Source of the DNA: Paracyclopina nana
Taxonomy: Eukaryota; Arthropoda; Copepoda; Cyclopoida; Cyclopettidae
Length of the DNA stretch: 64,000 nucleotides
Reading direction: 5' to 3'
NCBI GenBank assembly: GCA_019096065.1
Contig: JAGUCH010000006.1
Span: 5,290,001 to 5,354,000 of the forward strand
The notes under the pieces are model-generated. The model had not been told where the DNA came from. It worked only from the letters and a program-made list of their open reading frames with translations, and searched no databases. Made by a program: the position numbers and the translations under genes. Every line of letters begins with the position of its first letter. Position 1 is the first letter of the stretch. Of this stretch, positions 28,099 through 44,976 are shown in pieces.

Positions 28099-31000
28099 AT
28101 GGCCTTAGAGCCGCCCAAAGTCACCCACAGGTACAGTAATTTGACGGAACTTTTTCCGAATTAAGTTATTAAGGCTGAAGTTAGGTGTATTTTTGCTAAT
28201 TTTGAATAACTTTCTGTAAGATTTATCCTTACATAGCATAGTGTGCAAGGCACACTGGGCTACTTTCTTTAAAAAAACTTATTATGTGGAATGATTTTTT
28301 ATTTCTACGTTCACCTGAAGGTGTGAATCAAGTTGCATATTTCAAGAGGCTTTTCATAGTTTTTTGCAATGATGGGAGTTACTTTTTTGGTTACAGTTCA
28401 TAGTGCATGCAGCACTATGGGGTAACAAACTATTTTAAATGTGCACCCGTAAGATTTTAGTTATATTATCCTGCAAACATTGTAAAAACCAGAGCTTAAC
28501 TTTTGAGGCTTAAGATGATAAATATTTTGGTGTATTTGTATTTTATTTGGTTGTGTTGTAAAGAAGAAAATCTGCCTTGAAGCAAGTTTGAATTTCCCGC
28601 CATTTGTCACTACTGCATGACATTAATTCCTTCTTCTTTTCTATAGCTATAAAGTTGTTTTAGAATATAATTTATTAATGTCACACTGCTACTTACAATT
28701 AAAAGTGTTTATTTTGATAATTATGAAAAATGTATGAACTTTTACTCTCTTTTTTTCAAGGGTTTTTAAAGCTGTGCAAACGGTTGATGTCGAGGCTTTG
28801 TCTGCAGTTCCGGATCCGGAATTGCGTCCGGTTTTGGCATCTCTGGTCAGAATGAGTCTCATTGCAAGTTTGGACAAGTCCACAGCTTGCTACGAGGGCC
28901 GCACGGCTGTTTTGCGGATTCTTTCGCGGGTTGAACTGGTTAATAACTTGGTAGCTTTGCTGTCGATCGACTTCCACATGTTGGAAACGGATGTGAAGAA
29001 GGAAATTGCGCTCAAGTCCAAATTAGGCATGGGATCCGAGTCAGTGTTGATCTCGAATTTAAGCCTGAGTCCAGCCCTTGAATTTGAGAGGTCAGATGCT
29101 ACCAGAAGATTGAGGCTGGTTTTATCAGAGCTGCTTGCAATCATGGGCAATATCCAGCGTGTCAAAGATGAGACCGGTTCAAGTGCTTCAGTGGGGCTCA
29201 AGTCTTCTGAGCTATTTGATCACATTGTCTACCTGTCTGAGGTTTGTGATGTCTTGGCCATTGCCATGGCAGAGCTGCCAAATCTGCTGTCGCCACCTGA
29301 GGTTGCAGAGGCTCTTTTGAGGCTGAAATTCGGCCCTGAAATCATCTGTCACATGGTTGCCAATCAGCCAGATTCATTCAATGACGGTATGCGTTGTAAA
29401 TCTGAATCAAAATTCAAATAATAATTTTGTTTTTATAGTTGTCAATCATTTGCTGAAAAATGGTGACAAACAAGATGACACTGATGCCAACCAAATGAGG
29501 CAAAGGGCCTTGATTCTCCTTTGTCGCATGCAGCCTTCGCAGACGTTGTATGTTCGCAGCAAGTGCATAGAAATGTGCACGATGCCTTCCTTGGTTGTGG
29601 CATTGACACTAGAGCCAGCCAATGACAAGGTTGGAGTCAACATGGACATTGTGGCCTTCGTCACTGGCCTCATTCTTGGCCCTGATCCACAAATCAGATC
29701 ATGGATCTCATTCTATATACGAAATGGGCAGAAGAAGAACAACGAGACGATCATTGCATTCAGGGCTAAGTTGCTGGACCAGTTGAAGCAATTGGTAAAT
29801 GAGGCCAAGCTTTTTCAGCAAAGAGATGGTGCCATCTCTCAGCACGTTGTGGTCAGAGCCTCTGCTATCCTCAGACTTTATACTGCACTCAGGGGAATTG
29901 CTGGTTTGAAGTAAGTGCTTTTTCTTATTTCGGAAGATTTGCTACCAATCTCCCAACCTTTCTTTCTATTGGTCTCAACTTATCACGAATGTCCAAGAAA
30001 TATTATAATGATTCCCCTTAAGTATTAATTACTTTGTATGAGTAAAGGTTTTGAGATTTTATTAGATAGGACATTGCAATAGTATTTTGATGTTTTACTT
30101 AAATATTTATTTTGCTAAAAATTAGGCTGACAGATGATGAGGTGACAGCTATGCTTGAAATGATCACATGCAAGCCTCCTTTGACTGCTGCTGGAGCCAA
30201 GTTTGTCTCGCTTGGACTGTGTGTCTTGATTGCCTGCAACTCCTTGACCTCAAGCTCAGACAACGAAAAGATTGCAGTGGACTGGATCAAGTGGTTGATC
30301 ACTGAAGAGTCGCATTTTGAGGCTGCCACTGGCCTCACAGCCTCTTTTGGTAAACCCTCTTGAAAAATATCTGAAACTTCTATGTACGAAATTGAGCTCC
30401 TATTTCAATTGCAGGTGAAATGTTGCTGCTTATGGCCATACACTTCCACTCCAATCAAATGTCAGCCATTTGCGACCTCGTTTGCCAAACGTTGGGCATG
30501 AAAATCGTGATCCGGATCAACAGCATGCATCGCATCAAGCAAATCTTCACCCAGGACGTTTTCACCGAGCAAGTCGTGGCTTCGCACGCTATTCGCGTTC
30601 CAGTGACGCCAAATCTAACCGCAAACTCCTCGGGATTTCTCCCGGTTCATTGCATTCATCAACTACTCAAATGTCGAGTGTTCTCAAAGCACAAAGTCCC
30701 CATCAAGGATTGGATATATAGGCAAATTTGCGAGAGCTCCACCCCATTGCACCCCGTGCTGCCCGGCCTCATCGAGGTCTTTGTCAACTCTGCCCTTATT
30801 CCAGCCTCTAACAGAGGCTCTTCTACGGGAGCCGGAGCCTCAGCTCCAGAGGCTGTCAATGAGCCCATTTCCGAGCACGAAATCAGGGCTGTATTTCAAA
30901 AACCAGTATTCCAACTGCCCGCCCGAGCGGGTGGGCAGAGCCCGATTCGGGCTGCGTCATCCTCCCGAGGGCGGTCACGCGAGGGCACGCCCTTTAGTCG

Positions 31001-33338
31001 TACCACATCCCCTATGGTGCCAGCGGAATTAATTTCGGAAAAGGGCAACTTGGCTGCGCAAATGCTCATGCTCTACTATGTCCTCACTTACGAGGCCGTG
31101 AGGCTGTCAAATATGAAGACCATCCTCGTTTCGGGGCGAAAAGTGCCCCGACATTCGCATGACATCCTCTCCGAATTGCCCATCAAATTCCTGCTGCAAA
31201 CTGCTGAACGAAATCAAGCCTGGTTCGGTGGCCTCTATCCCCAATTGCTGAAATTAGCATCGACGCATTTCCCCCATTTGTGCATGGTGCAAGACAACTT
31301 AAATGAGGATTTTGAGGAAGAGGAGGACGAGGCCAAGAAGGAGGCCGTGGTCGTTAAATCCGCGGCTGTCAAGGAAGCCCTTAGCAACTTGAAGAGCTGT
31401 CCAGCCAAGCTGATCTTGGTGATGCAGAAAATGCTCAAAATGCCCGCCCCAGATGTGTGGCAATTTTCCGAGCTGCTTGTCAGACAAATCAAGGAGTTTA
31501 TGAGGCCAGAAGTGCCTCAGCTCGTCAGGGGTAATTGCAAAATTTTCCCTTTTCTCAGCCGGTGATGATTATGATTGATAATTCAATTTGCAGAGCTTTT
31601 TGCCAAGTTATGGTTTTACATGAATGGCGTGTTCCCTCGCAAGCTTTGGACGATGACAGTCAACTATATGAACCACGTGGTCAACGGGCCGGTCAGCTTG
31701 CGCACCATGAAGAAAATAACTCACGATGACCTCATTATTGACCCTCTGCAAGTTCTCCGGTGTGACCGACGCGTATTTTCCTATGCCCCCATTTTGGAGG
31801 TCGTCCTCTATATTTTGAAGGCTTGTCTGGCAGCCTCGAGGACTATGCTGACCCAGCATCTGCAAGAAAACCCCATTATTGAGAGGTCACAAACCTCTCA
31901 AGTCTCGAATGACATGGAACGTGAGGAATTACGCAATGCTTTGGTCGCAGCGCAAGAGAGTGCGGCCGTTCAAATCATCCTCGAGGCCGGCCTCGCGCAG
32001 CCTCAGAAAAATGTCAAAGAAGTCAAGCTGATTTGCACCTATTTGCATGAAACCTTCATCAATGACCCCAATCTGGCCAAATTGGTGCACTTTCAGGTAT
32101 TTGTTTACTCTTTGGCAGTGTACTGGGTGCGCAACATTTAGCGGAGTTGTCACGCAACCTCCGAGTACTTTTCATTGGGTTTCTTGGCGCGGATGTTGGT
32201 TTGGGGGTGGAGACACATTCCAAGATCGCTTATCTGCTTGGGTGAGACAATAAGGCTTGAGATTTGTGACCAGATGCTGTGTGCATCATTGCTCAAGGCT
32301 CATTCTTTGCAGCTGAAAAGTATCACAATTTCAATACGTTGCTGGATTAATTTTTATGGTTGAAACCAAAGTACTTTGGAATTAGATTTTGAAGCAAATG
32401 CTGCATACTGCACTGAGCCTAATTGTCTATGTGTAGGGCTACCCGTTGGATTTGCTGCCTATCACGGTCAAAGGCGTCCCATCAATGCACATTTGTCTCG
32501 ATTTTGGACCTGAGCTGCTACGTCAAGCAGATCTTGAGAAGCAAGCGTTTGCAGTTGACCTCATCTCCCACTTGTCGGTGCAATACGCCCTACCAAAGTC
32601 ATACTCCACAGCCAGGTTGGCGGTCAACGTCTTATCGACTCTGTTATCTGGTAAGTCACCTTCCTGCCTCTTACATTAGGCGTCCAAGGGCGTCGAGCCT
32701 TAGATTTGTCGAGTACTATCATCCACTGAAATTGATCTTTTTAACTGTAATGCAACATATTTCAACATTTTTTTGCAATCTACTTGGAACACTTGCAGAA
32801 TTTAGGCAGAAATTTTGCGCGCAGGATTTGTTTACTTTTTAAATAGTGCGCCGGTCACCCCCCCCATGCGCGCCATCTTTGTAAACAAACATGAATTAAG
32901 TTGTCATGAAGCTTTGTCTTAAAATTGGCTTAGTTTTTGCTCCGCTCAGAGTAGGTTTCATCATGAATGCTGGTCAGAAGCTAATTTGTCCTCTTTATCT
33001 TATGCTGTGCAGTGCTCACATCAGAGGAGAGGCAGCAATTGTTTCCTCCCATCCTTCCGGCCTTTGTGCGCTTTTGCAAGGCCTTTCCACCCCTCATAGA
33101 AGACGTGGTTGGCCTCCTGCTCCAATATGGCCGCATCGCAGCCTCCGAGGCCAGTCTCAAGCCTTTGGCCTGCAGCCCAACGCACACGACAGATTTGACA
33201 GAGTCGAGCGAACCTGAGGAAGAAGACTTAATAAAGGCCATTAAAGGCCACTCGGAAGACCTCAGCTTGCCTTCTCAGGTCAGGTCGACGTTTGAGGCCA
33301 TCTTGGAGAATTCTGTGCTCGAAAGAAGGTTGTACTGA
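28099..33338 (+). CDS. IntS2: Integrator complex subunit 2
   Basis: Subunit of the Integrator complex, which associates with RNA polymerase II, cleaves snRNA 3' ends and attenuates nascent transcripts in the nucleus. Exons: 28099-28130, 28761-29386, 29439-29910, 30126-30349, 30415-31530, 31594-32096, 32437-32650, 33013-33338. All junctions close in frame, giving 1,170 residues (human INTS2 has 1,204). The N-terminus after the 10-codon first exon (VFKAVQTVDVEALS, then ELRPVLASLVRMSL and VELVNNLVALLSIDFHMLE) closely follows INTS2. The protein is helical, with no catalytic motif, as known for the family. A Ser/Arg-rich, low-complexity insert lies in exon 5 (about 30900-31020) and an acidic stretch at about 31300-31350. 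The start was chosen for position downstream of the TATA box and a good context (CGAAATGG). A longer in-frame ATG at 27802 precedes the TATA box and is unlikely. Confidence 0.95.
28131..28760 (+). other. First intron of INTS2
   Basis: A 630-bp AT-rich intron after a 32-base coding exon. Nothing recognised inside. Confidence 0.75.
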
Positions 33339-33343
33339 ATAAT

Positions 33344-33349
33344 AATAAA
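33344..33349 (+). promoter_or_regulatory. Poly(A) signal of INTS2
   Basis: AATAAA begins 6 bases after the TGA stop, so the 3'-UTR may be very short. Confidence 0.6.
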
Positions 33350-35128
33350 GAGCCTATATTATACTATGTACTTGCCCACTAGAGGGCGCCACTGTGTACT
33401 ATGCATAAACGAATTGTTGACGTGCGAACAATGCGCAAAAAATTACTAGAATTTTGTTCTTGGCAGCTTCTTCACGCTGGATACACTGTAAGGAAATGTC
33501 TCACTTTCCTTTACAAAAGTCCCGCTAATTTTTGACCAATTTTGAGATGTCTGTAGCTTGATCTTTATTTGCCTACCGTAGAAATCACATTGCCAATATT
33601 TTAGGCTAGATGTTCGGTCTTGGTGAGCTCTGGTCCTCATACTTTATAGAAGATGAGACTTACTGTGCACATCTCTTTGAATCTCGAATGCCCACTGTGT
33701 CAAGTCACGACGACAAGACATGCATTACAAAGAAGACATTTTATTAGGATGCCAAAGTGTGTCCCCAAGGCTTGGTTCACCTAACCAACAATTCATCATC
33801 GCATTAAAAAAGTTCCATCTTCCTAAAGCTCAAATGTACCAAGTACAACATCTAAGTACGCTATTAAAGCATTCTAAATGCTAAGTGGATGATGAAGTTC
33901 GAAAAAAGCCTACGCGCAGTTTCCTTAAGATATTTATATATTTTTGGAGCGCACATCTGTCCGGTGGGGAATGCGTGTGACAGTGTCAGTCTCATTGAAG
34001 TAGCTTCCCTCAATTCAAGCTCGCATCCTATAAGTTATAAATGGTCGCGTGTGCGCCTGCCTGCCTAATTCGCATGTCACGTCCGGTGGGGAATGCCAAA
34101 TGACGGATGACCAAAAAAAGCACGTGCGTTTTTTAAAAGGCTGCCAATTTTTCAAAAGCGGCATGTTTATGGCATCGGCGAAAAAAATGCTGCTTGGTTG
34201 GTGGGGATGCGGCAAGATGCACACGTAGTCCGCACTTGGCATTTGTGCGTGTGGCAGGGGGGAAGTGTGTGTCCGATGGGGTGTGACACCCCCTGTAGTT
34301 GAGTCCGTCCATCAAGTCTGTGCAGTGTAGATCCAAGATGGGAGAACAAAAGATGAAGCTGTTGGGGGACGAGCGCGCGCATAGCACACACGAGTGGGCG
34401 CGCGGAGGGAAGGAAAGCCCGACAGATCGATCGTGCAGCACACCACTCCGGGGTCGTGGGCAGACTAAAAATGCCCGTTTCCCCGTATTTATAAGGCCAT
34501 AAAGGTCAAATTGGGTTCACATGATTAATTTAGCTTTTAGGTAATGCCTTTGCCCGTAAAATAGGCGAAAAATTAATGCTTGGCGAGTTGGAGCCTTTTT
34601 AAAGTTCCAAGGTTTTCAAAAGGATTTTTTTAAATGAAAATTAAATGGAATTCAATTGAAAATTGAGCAAAAGGTTTTGGTAATGGTCGGTGCAGGATAG
34701 GCATGTGTATGGCGGGATCTTGCGTCATTTGAGGGCGCAAGTCCCCATCGTGCGCCTGTCCATGTCAGCGAAGCAGTCGGTCCGGTCCGTCGTGGTGTAC
34801 AAAGACTCGAACCTCGGGATCAAGTCCAAGTCGAGCCAACCCAGGCCAACGACGTCCGTGCTCCGAGAACAAGCCTGCAACTACACATAAAGCAGCTCGA
34901 AATTCTCCACAGCAGTGCGTGTGTTTTTCATTCTCCGGCCTTGAAGCAAGGCCAACAAGGCCATGCCACCGGCCTCGAGCGAGGCAGGAACCTAGGCCGT
35001 AGCAAGGCCCCGAGCCATGGCCCCTCGTGCGGCCGCAGCGGTCGCCTCCAAGCCAACTTTGTCGAGCGCAGCGTGATAGCCCGCAAAAGCTAAGCCCCGA
35101 TCAGCGAAAAGTGCAGCGAAAACCAGCC
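33350..35128. other. Intergenic region between INTS2 and TDG
   Basis: The left part is AT-mixed with one CTCF-like motif. At 33958-34096 the word GTCCGGTGGGGAATGC occurs twice about 120 bases apart. GC content rises from 34,700 to the TDG start, suggesting its promoter and leader. A frame at 34690-34890 (plus) has no splice support. Confidence 0.5.
33376..33389 (+). promoter_or_regulatory. CTCF-like motif between INTS2 and TDG
   Basis: CCACTAGAGGGCGC matches the CTCF core CCASYAGRKGGCRS at every position. It lies 38 bases after the INTS2 stop, in the gap to TDG, where an insulator would be plausible. Confidence 0.5.
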
Positions 35129-38100
35129 ATGGAGGCCCAAGTGCAGCGGAAATGCGAGGACGGCACGCACCCAGCGGCGCACCGTGCTGCACCGGGCCAG
35201 TCACCTCCGCCCGGTCACGTGACCAGGTTTGTTTTGATTGCCTCAGACGGCGCCCTTTGTTTTGACGCATTTTTAATGGCCTCGCAATCGCGCGAAGCAA
35301 GTGGGATTCTTAGCTCATGCTCAAACAATTGCAACCGGTTAAAACCCGTTTCGAATTTTCAGCCACGCACCGAGTGACAACGAGGTCACGGCCAACGGCT
35401 GCCTCAACTCCTCCGATACTCAATCGAATGATGATGGTAGTAACAAGTGTGCCACGACAAAATCAGAGTTATTATTATCTAGTCAACGCTCGAAACAACT
35501 TGACCACAGCGAAGATGCAACAGTCGACAATAGTAATGCAAGTAGCCATCATGATGAAGAGGAAGATCTTGATGATGATGGATCTGAAAGTGATGATCTC
35601 GACGCGAGCAAGCTCGACCCCTACTCATTCTCGGATGACGAGGACGACCTCGCCTTGTCCCCAGCATTGGCGAGCTCCAAGCACGATGCGGCCAACAACA
35701 AAGGATCCTCGGAATCCTCTAGGTGAAATGATGCCCTAAATTCTTTATGATCCTCGTTAAAAAGGCTTGGAATGATTACGCTTCGAAAATTAAGCTTCGG
35801 AGCATCAAGTACACTTTTGCAAGAGTACCACGCATAGGCTAGCTATTTTTAATTCCCCAAAAAAACCTAAATTGATGAGGAAAGATCGGTTTTTTCATGA
35901 TTAGACGGGTTTCAATAGGAATATCGAATATTTTTACCATTTGTGATGACTTTTATTCCGAATCGTGCATTAGTCTTTTTCGGTGCGTTTCATAAATCTT
36001 TTGACTCCTCTTTTTTGAGAACTTCTCTCCTTGCTTTGTGGCAATACCTTTTTGCTCTCAATAGTAATACAGCCATGATGATCATGAGTAGTCGTCCAAA
36101 GTGGTAAGCAACTTGTTAAAAAAAAACTCCCTCGGTTACACAATAATTTTTTCCTCAAGGTTTTTTTCATGTCTCGGGGGAGTACACAATTTGGATTCGA
36201 CACAGGCTCGAATTTACTTGAACGGCTAGATTTGTATCTGAAATCGGGTCAAATTTCACACCCTATATACATATAGCTGCTCCAACGTACATTTTCATGT
36301 CAAGTAGCCAGACAGGTTAACTTAATGCGCGATCAGCCCCAAAATAAACTTCTTGTACACATAAGGGATATCAAAATTCAAAGAATGAATCGATTTAGCA
36401 AATCAACCCGATCGAGTTTCAAAAGATGTGCCAAAAATGCTGCACGTGCTGGTTGCTGTCTAATTACCACCATCATTACTTGCTGCACTGCAGGAACATG
36501 AACCGGCCCGACTCTTCCAATGATAACTTTGACGGCGATGACGAGGGCCGACTGGTCATCGCCGATGACGACCTTGGTGACGACTACAATGCAAGGAGAA
36601 TCGACCCTTTGACCCTTAAGGAGAATGTGCTCAACTTGAAGTCGGACAAGCCTCGGAAAAAGCACCTCCGCTTCAACGGGATGCCCGAGGAGGAAGTGGC
36701 GAAAAGGCTGCTTCCTGACCTGATCAAGGAAGACCTCGATATCCTCATTGTACGTAACTTGAGCAGCCATTTTTCGAGCGAAGCGACTGCCTATTTACCT
36801 AGGGCCAGAATGCTGTAAAAAACCCGTCCAATTTTTAGACTGTTCGGCTATAGAATTTCAAATTCCCAGAAATCCGCTCGAATAATCCAAAGCTCTATTT
36901 TGGAGCTCTGCCTTTGGACGCCTAGTTTCAGCGGGGTGACTCCCTAATTATTCATAGACATGAATTGGACGATGTTTTGACAGCATAACTTGGAATTGCT
37001 AATTCTCTGAAGTCCGCTCGAATCATCCTTAGCTCTGCCTTTGGACTCCTAAATGTCAATTCTGATCGATTTTCAGATCGGGATCAACCCTGGAATGTAC
37101 GCGGCTTTCAAAGGCCACCATTATGCAGGTCCGGGCAATCATTTCTGTAAGTCCAACCTCTATTGCTGCTAAAAAGCGGACTTTTTAAAATAACCCAATT
37201 ATCGCAGGGAAATGCATGTTTCTGGGCGGCCTCACCCCGAAATCGATGAGCGCAGATGACGACTTCAAATTGCTCGATTATGGCATCGGCTTCACCAATG
37301 TTGTCATGAGGGCGACACGCGGCAGCGCAAATTTGACCCGCAAGGAAATCGAAGAAGGTATGATAATACAGCCTTTTCTTGCAACCTGACACCCTGCTAC
37401 ACACTGTGCTCGCATGCTAGCTACTGCGGTTCAAAAATCAGGGTGACCCGCGGAAAACGAGACTTTTACCTTTTACTGCATATATTTGTAAATGTCAAAT
37501 TGCGTGGCCTCAAAGATCTTCAAATATTCGCTAGTTGCCTAGGGTAATATATGGTATAAGAAGGTGTTCGGTTTTTTGCGGGTCAGACTGCAATTTGTGC
37601 ACTTTTTGAAAGCGCGTTATCACAGTGTGGTGTGGAATGGAGCAGGCTTTGATAATTGATCTCTTATTTTGCCAACGTTGTAGGATCCACTCAGCTCATT
37701 GAAAAACTGAAGCAATTCAGGCCTAAAATTGCCGTCTTCAATGGCAAAGGCATCTACGAGGTTTTTAGCGGCAAAAAGGAGTTCCATTTCGGGAAGCAGC
37801 CCGAGAAAATACAGGACACTGACACGGTGAGTGAGAATTCAAAACCTACCCTTGATTTTCCCCCTATACAGTGATGCCTTTCAAGTACAATTTGCCTATT
37901 TTTAAATTGCTACCTTCCCCAAATGTCAACTTTTTAGATCTAATATATTGCCGGTTTTGCTGGCTAAGGCTTCAATTTCTGCTTTTTTCAAATCTCATAA
38001 GAGCTAAAATGTTCCACAAAGGCATAGCAAAAAGTCTGGTCTAGTGTCTAGAATCTATGCGAAATTCAAGTGACGTAGCAATTCGAAAGGATTAGAAACT

Positions 38101-40077
38101 TCTAAAATTACGATGATGATAATGCGATATTTACCATTTTTCAACCACTCACAACTTCAAGTCCATCGGCGTATTCACAATTACAAAATTGGTGCTTTTC
38201 CAAGAATTAGCTTACTCGACTACAAATGCAAGCAATCTAGCTGATTATGAAGCCTCAATGCTATGAGAAGGTCGAAACTCTCTCCATTTCATCATGCCCT
38301 TTTTGCTGCTGTGTATACTACTATTTCAGAGCAATTTGGAATGGAACTAATTTATTTACATTTTTAGCATGTCTGGGTTATGCCTAATTCCAGCGCACGG
38401 TGCGCCCAATTACCGCGAGCCGTGGACAAGGTTCCGTTCTACTCTGCGCTGAAAAAGTTCCGAGACTACCTAAAGGGCGAGATCGCAGAGTTGGACGAGA
38501 CCGAGGTCGTGTTCACCGACATCAAGCTCAAAAACTTCAACGAGGGATCCTCGCCCAAATTCGCCAAGATGAACTCCGAGTTCAAGGTTTCGGACTCCAA
38601 CAGCTCAGACGCAATGGACATGGACGTCAGGGTCGACCCCATCACGGGTAAAAAACGGCGAGGCCGGCCTCCAAAACCGAGGGCGGATGGTACGTTGCCA
38701 CCGCCCAAGCGTAGAATCGTATTGGACCCCGACGGCCGGCCCATGCCCCGGGGATCAAACCCCATTGACCCGGCAACGGGGAAGAAAAAGCGAGGCCGGC
38801 CGAAAAAGGCCGACATGCTCGCTGCCCAGGCAGCCTTTGACAAAATGACTGGCGCTGAGGCAAAAAGAGAAGATTCTTCAGACAGCTTTGGAGGCGTGGT
38901 CAACTCGGCCTCTGGCGGTAGTGATGACAAGGTCGAGGCCGCCGCCGTCACCCCCATTTCGAGCCACCAACCCGTTCGGCCGCTGCCCCCGTTTTCGCCC
39001 AATTTCGGCCGATGTGGCGCAGTGGGCGCAGGCGCAGGCATGCTGGACAATGAGTCCAACAACCATGAGGTGAAACCCGAGGCTGATGTCCAGCATGAGC
39101 AACGTGTTCCGCCCTCGTCCGCGGCCTCAATGGAGGACCCGCGGGCCCGGCTGTTTTCCGAGGCCGCGCCACCCGACCAAAACCAGCAAATGCTCCCGGC
39201 CTACCCGACCTTCAACAATGGCGGCCATAACAACAACTTCTCCCCCAACTACAGCAACTACGGGTCACCGTTACACCGGGTCCCACCCACCGGGCCCTCC
39301 CCCATGGGCCGAGGCTCGGCCTCATCCTCCGATGACGTCACGACCAAAAGTATAACTGGCCTCGAGTCGCTTGTAGACCAAATTCCGGCCATAGCGGCCG
39401 AAAACGACTCGGGCGTGTTTTCCGGCTCGGGCGCTGGGTCCCACCCAAACACGCCCCGGTCGGTAGGGCCGTACAGCCCGGCCGCGGCCTCGAACTTTCA
39501 CACGTCTCCGTTCCATACGCCGGGCTACACCACGGACCTGAACGCCGCGGCCGTCTCAGTCTCGGAATCTAGTTCAAACTCGGCCGGATTTCAGCCCACA
39601 GACTTTTCGGTGAATTCGTTAGTTCATCAGCATCAGAGGCCGTCGCCGGCCTCGGTGGACTCGGCGGCAGCCACAGTGTCGACCTTTGTCGATTCCTTCT
39701 CAGTATCTTCCCTGACCTCAAGCTACGCCAACGATATGGCGGCCAAGTACGCGGCCAGTCCGTATTCGTCCGGATTTCTGGGCGGCTCGGCGGCGGGTTC
39801 GCCGCACGGATTTGCGCCGAGCGCCGCGGCCGCAGCCGGGTTTTTCGGCGGACACAACTGGCCCGGAGGGCAAGGCATGCCGATGGGGATGGCGGGCATG
39901 GGCGCCATGTCCTATTACGGACAATATTCCAATACTTATGGCGCGGGCGCTGCGGCGGGCGCTGCACCGGCGCCGAGTTTAGCGACGCCGTCACCGTACA
40001 CGGCGTACATGCCCAATCCTGGTTACCCGTATTCGCATTATGGGCAGAGTCCGTACTCTCAAAGTCCCTACTTTTGA
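35129..40077 (+). CDS. Tdg: Thymine DNA glycosylase with AT-hook C-terminal extension
   Basis: Nuclear base-excision repair enzyme of the uracil-DNA glycosylase superfamily (MUG/TDG branch), which removes T or U from G mismatches. Exons: 35129-35226, 35363-35722, 36494-36749, 37077-37146, 37208-37357, 37684-37826, 38368-40077, all in frame, giving 928 residues (human 410). The N-terminus is acidic and disordered. The core shows [11 protein letters not shown] with catalytic N242, [24 protein letters not shown], and [14 protein letters not shown] (about 364-377), all as in vertebrate TDG. After the core come two AT-hooks in a repeated frame DPxTGKKxRGRPxK (about 449-463 and 493-506), then a Ser/Ala/Pro/Gly/Tyr-rich tail of about 400 residues in one GC-rich exon. 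Insect TDG proteins are also large. The first two exons are inferred from frame and splice sites and are less certain than the core. Confidence 0.93.
35723..36493 (+). other. TDG intron 2
   Basis: A 771-bp intron. No repeat or coding signal recognised. Confidence 0.7.
37358..37683 (+). other. TDG intron 5
   Basis: A 326-bp intron. It contains two CACTGTG/CACAGTG words and nothing else recognised. Confidence 0.75.
37827..38367 (+). other. TDG intron 6
   Basis: A 541-bp AT-rich intron before the long last exon. Nothing recognised. Confidence 0.75.
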
Positions 40078-41205
40078 ACTGTCTTTCTCTGGCTATACAA
40101 ACTAACAACTATCTCTGAATTAAGAACACTGTGGGAATTAGGAGCTACAATAAGAAGAACTATATATATACCCCTTTTTTGTGCGCCCCCATTTTCACGG
40201 TTGTGCTGGCTTTTCTTCCGCAGAAAATGAGATTGTACAATCTATAAAAATTCTAATTACGATCCCTCATTATCACCATTATAGGCCCTTTTACAACTAA
40301 AACTCATCTACGTACTTCTGCATCATCTGTTGCCTATATTTTTGGAGGCTTCCTTCTGACCACATAATTATTACAATGAGTTATTGTGAAAAATCCCCGG
40401 CCCCCGAAAATCTCACTCTCTTTGGCGCAAATCGACCCTCTTCACACTAAAAACGAATTACAGTACAAACAAAGTATGGATAAAAAGGTGTAATGTCAAG
40501 CAATGCATTTTCAAGCTGAAGAAGAAGAACTTTTTTAAAGTGCCAAGCTTTCCATGTAAAAATAATAATAACCTTATTGTTTCAACAACTGCCCAGCTTT
40601 GCAGCTCATGACTGCTGTGGTACAAATCATCATCATCATTGTTTGCAAGCCTCATAAACATTGGACAATTTATGGCTGATTTTCTGGCCAAACTTTCTGA
40701 TTGTTGCCTAGAATAAAAAAACCTTATTGAGTGTTTCCACCTTTCATTTCCTCATTACAATTTTTCGACCAGTTTCAAAGGTTTACTAATTGACTTTTGA
40801 AGCATTTTGGGTTATTTCGAGCAAAAATAATTGGCTCGCTCACAGCCCCCACCATAATAAGTATCTCTCCACTTAAAAAACAAAGAAGTCTTAGATCTGA
40901 ACATTGAAATCTCTCCCTTTCCACGTCAACTATTGATGCAGTCAGTCAATAAGCAACAACGGAACTTTCGACATTTTATGTACTCCGGTTCTGATGCCAA
41001 AAGTCAATGTTCACCTTCGCGATCTGAATGTATGACGACATTGCTGCTAGATTAGCCACGGAAAAATTAGAAAAAGACGAATAAAAAAGGATTATTAACT
41101 GATTCCGCAGTGTCGTCGAACAAGTGAAATTTGCTCTTTATTTGCTTATAGTCGTTTTTTCATCGGTGGCGCTGGTGCAAGTTTTTATGTTGTATATGGC
41201 ACAAA
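40078..41205. other. Convergent 3' region of TDG and USP15-like genes
   Basis: Expected to hold both 3'-UTRs. No coding signal. GC content falls sharply after the TDG stop. Confidence 0.6.
41137..41142 (-). promoter_or_regulatory. Poly(A) signal of the USP15-like gene
   Basis: AATAAA on the minus strand, about 64 bases after the stop codon. Confidence 0.55.

Positions 41206-44976
<3,771 letters not shown>

Noticed and set aside
27802-28164. Longer N-terminus for INTS2 from the in-frame ATG at 27802
   Set aside because: This ATG precedes the TATA box, and the extra sequence has no resemblance to INTS2. The ATG at 28099 fits the family length.
32820-32900. Separate promoter inside INTS2 (GC-rich patch with GCGCGCCATCTTTG, YY1-like)
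   Set aside because: It lies in an ordinary INTS2 intron, with no following open frame other than INTS2 exon 8. One weak motif is insufficient.
33772-33789. Third MITE of the A family (GGCTTGGTTCACCTAACC)
   Set aside because: Only one end is visible; no inverted partner or target duplication was found nearby.
34690-34890. Small plus-strand gene before TDG
   Set aside because: GC-rich leader sequence gives open frames by chance; no splice join to TDG and no motif.
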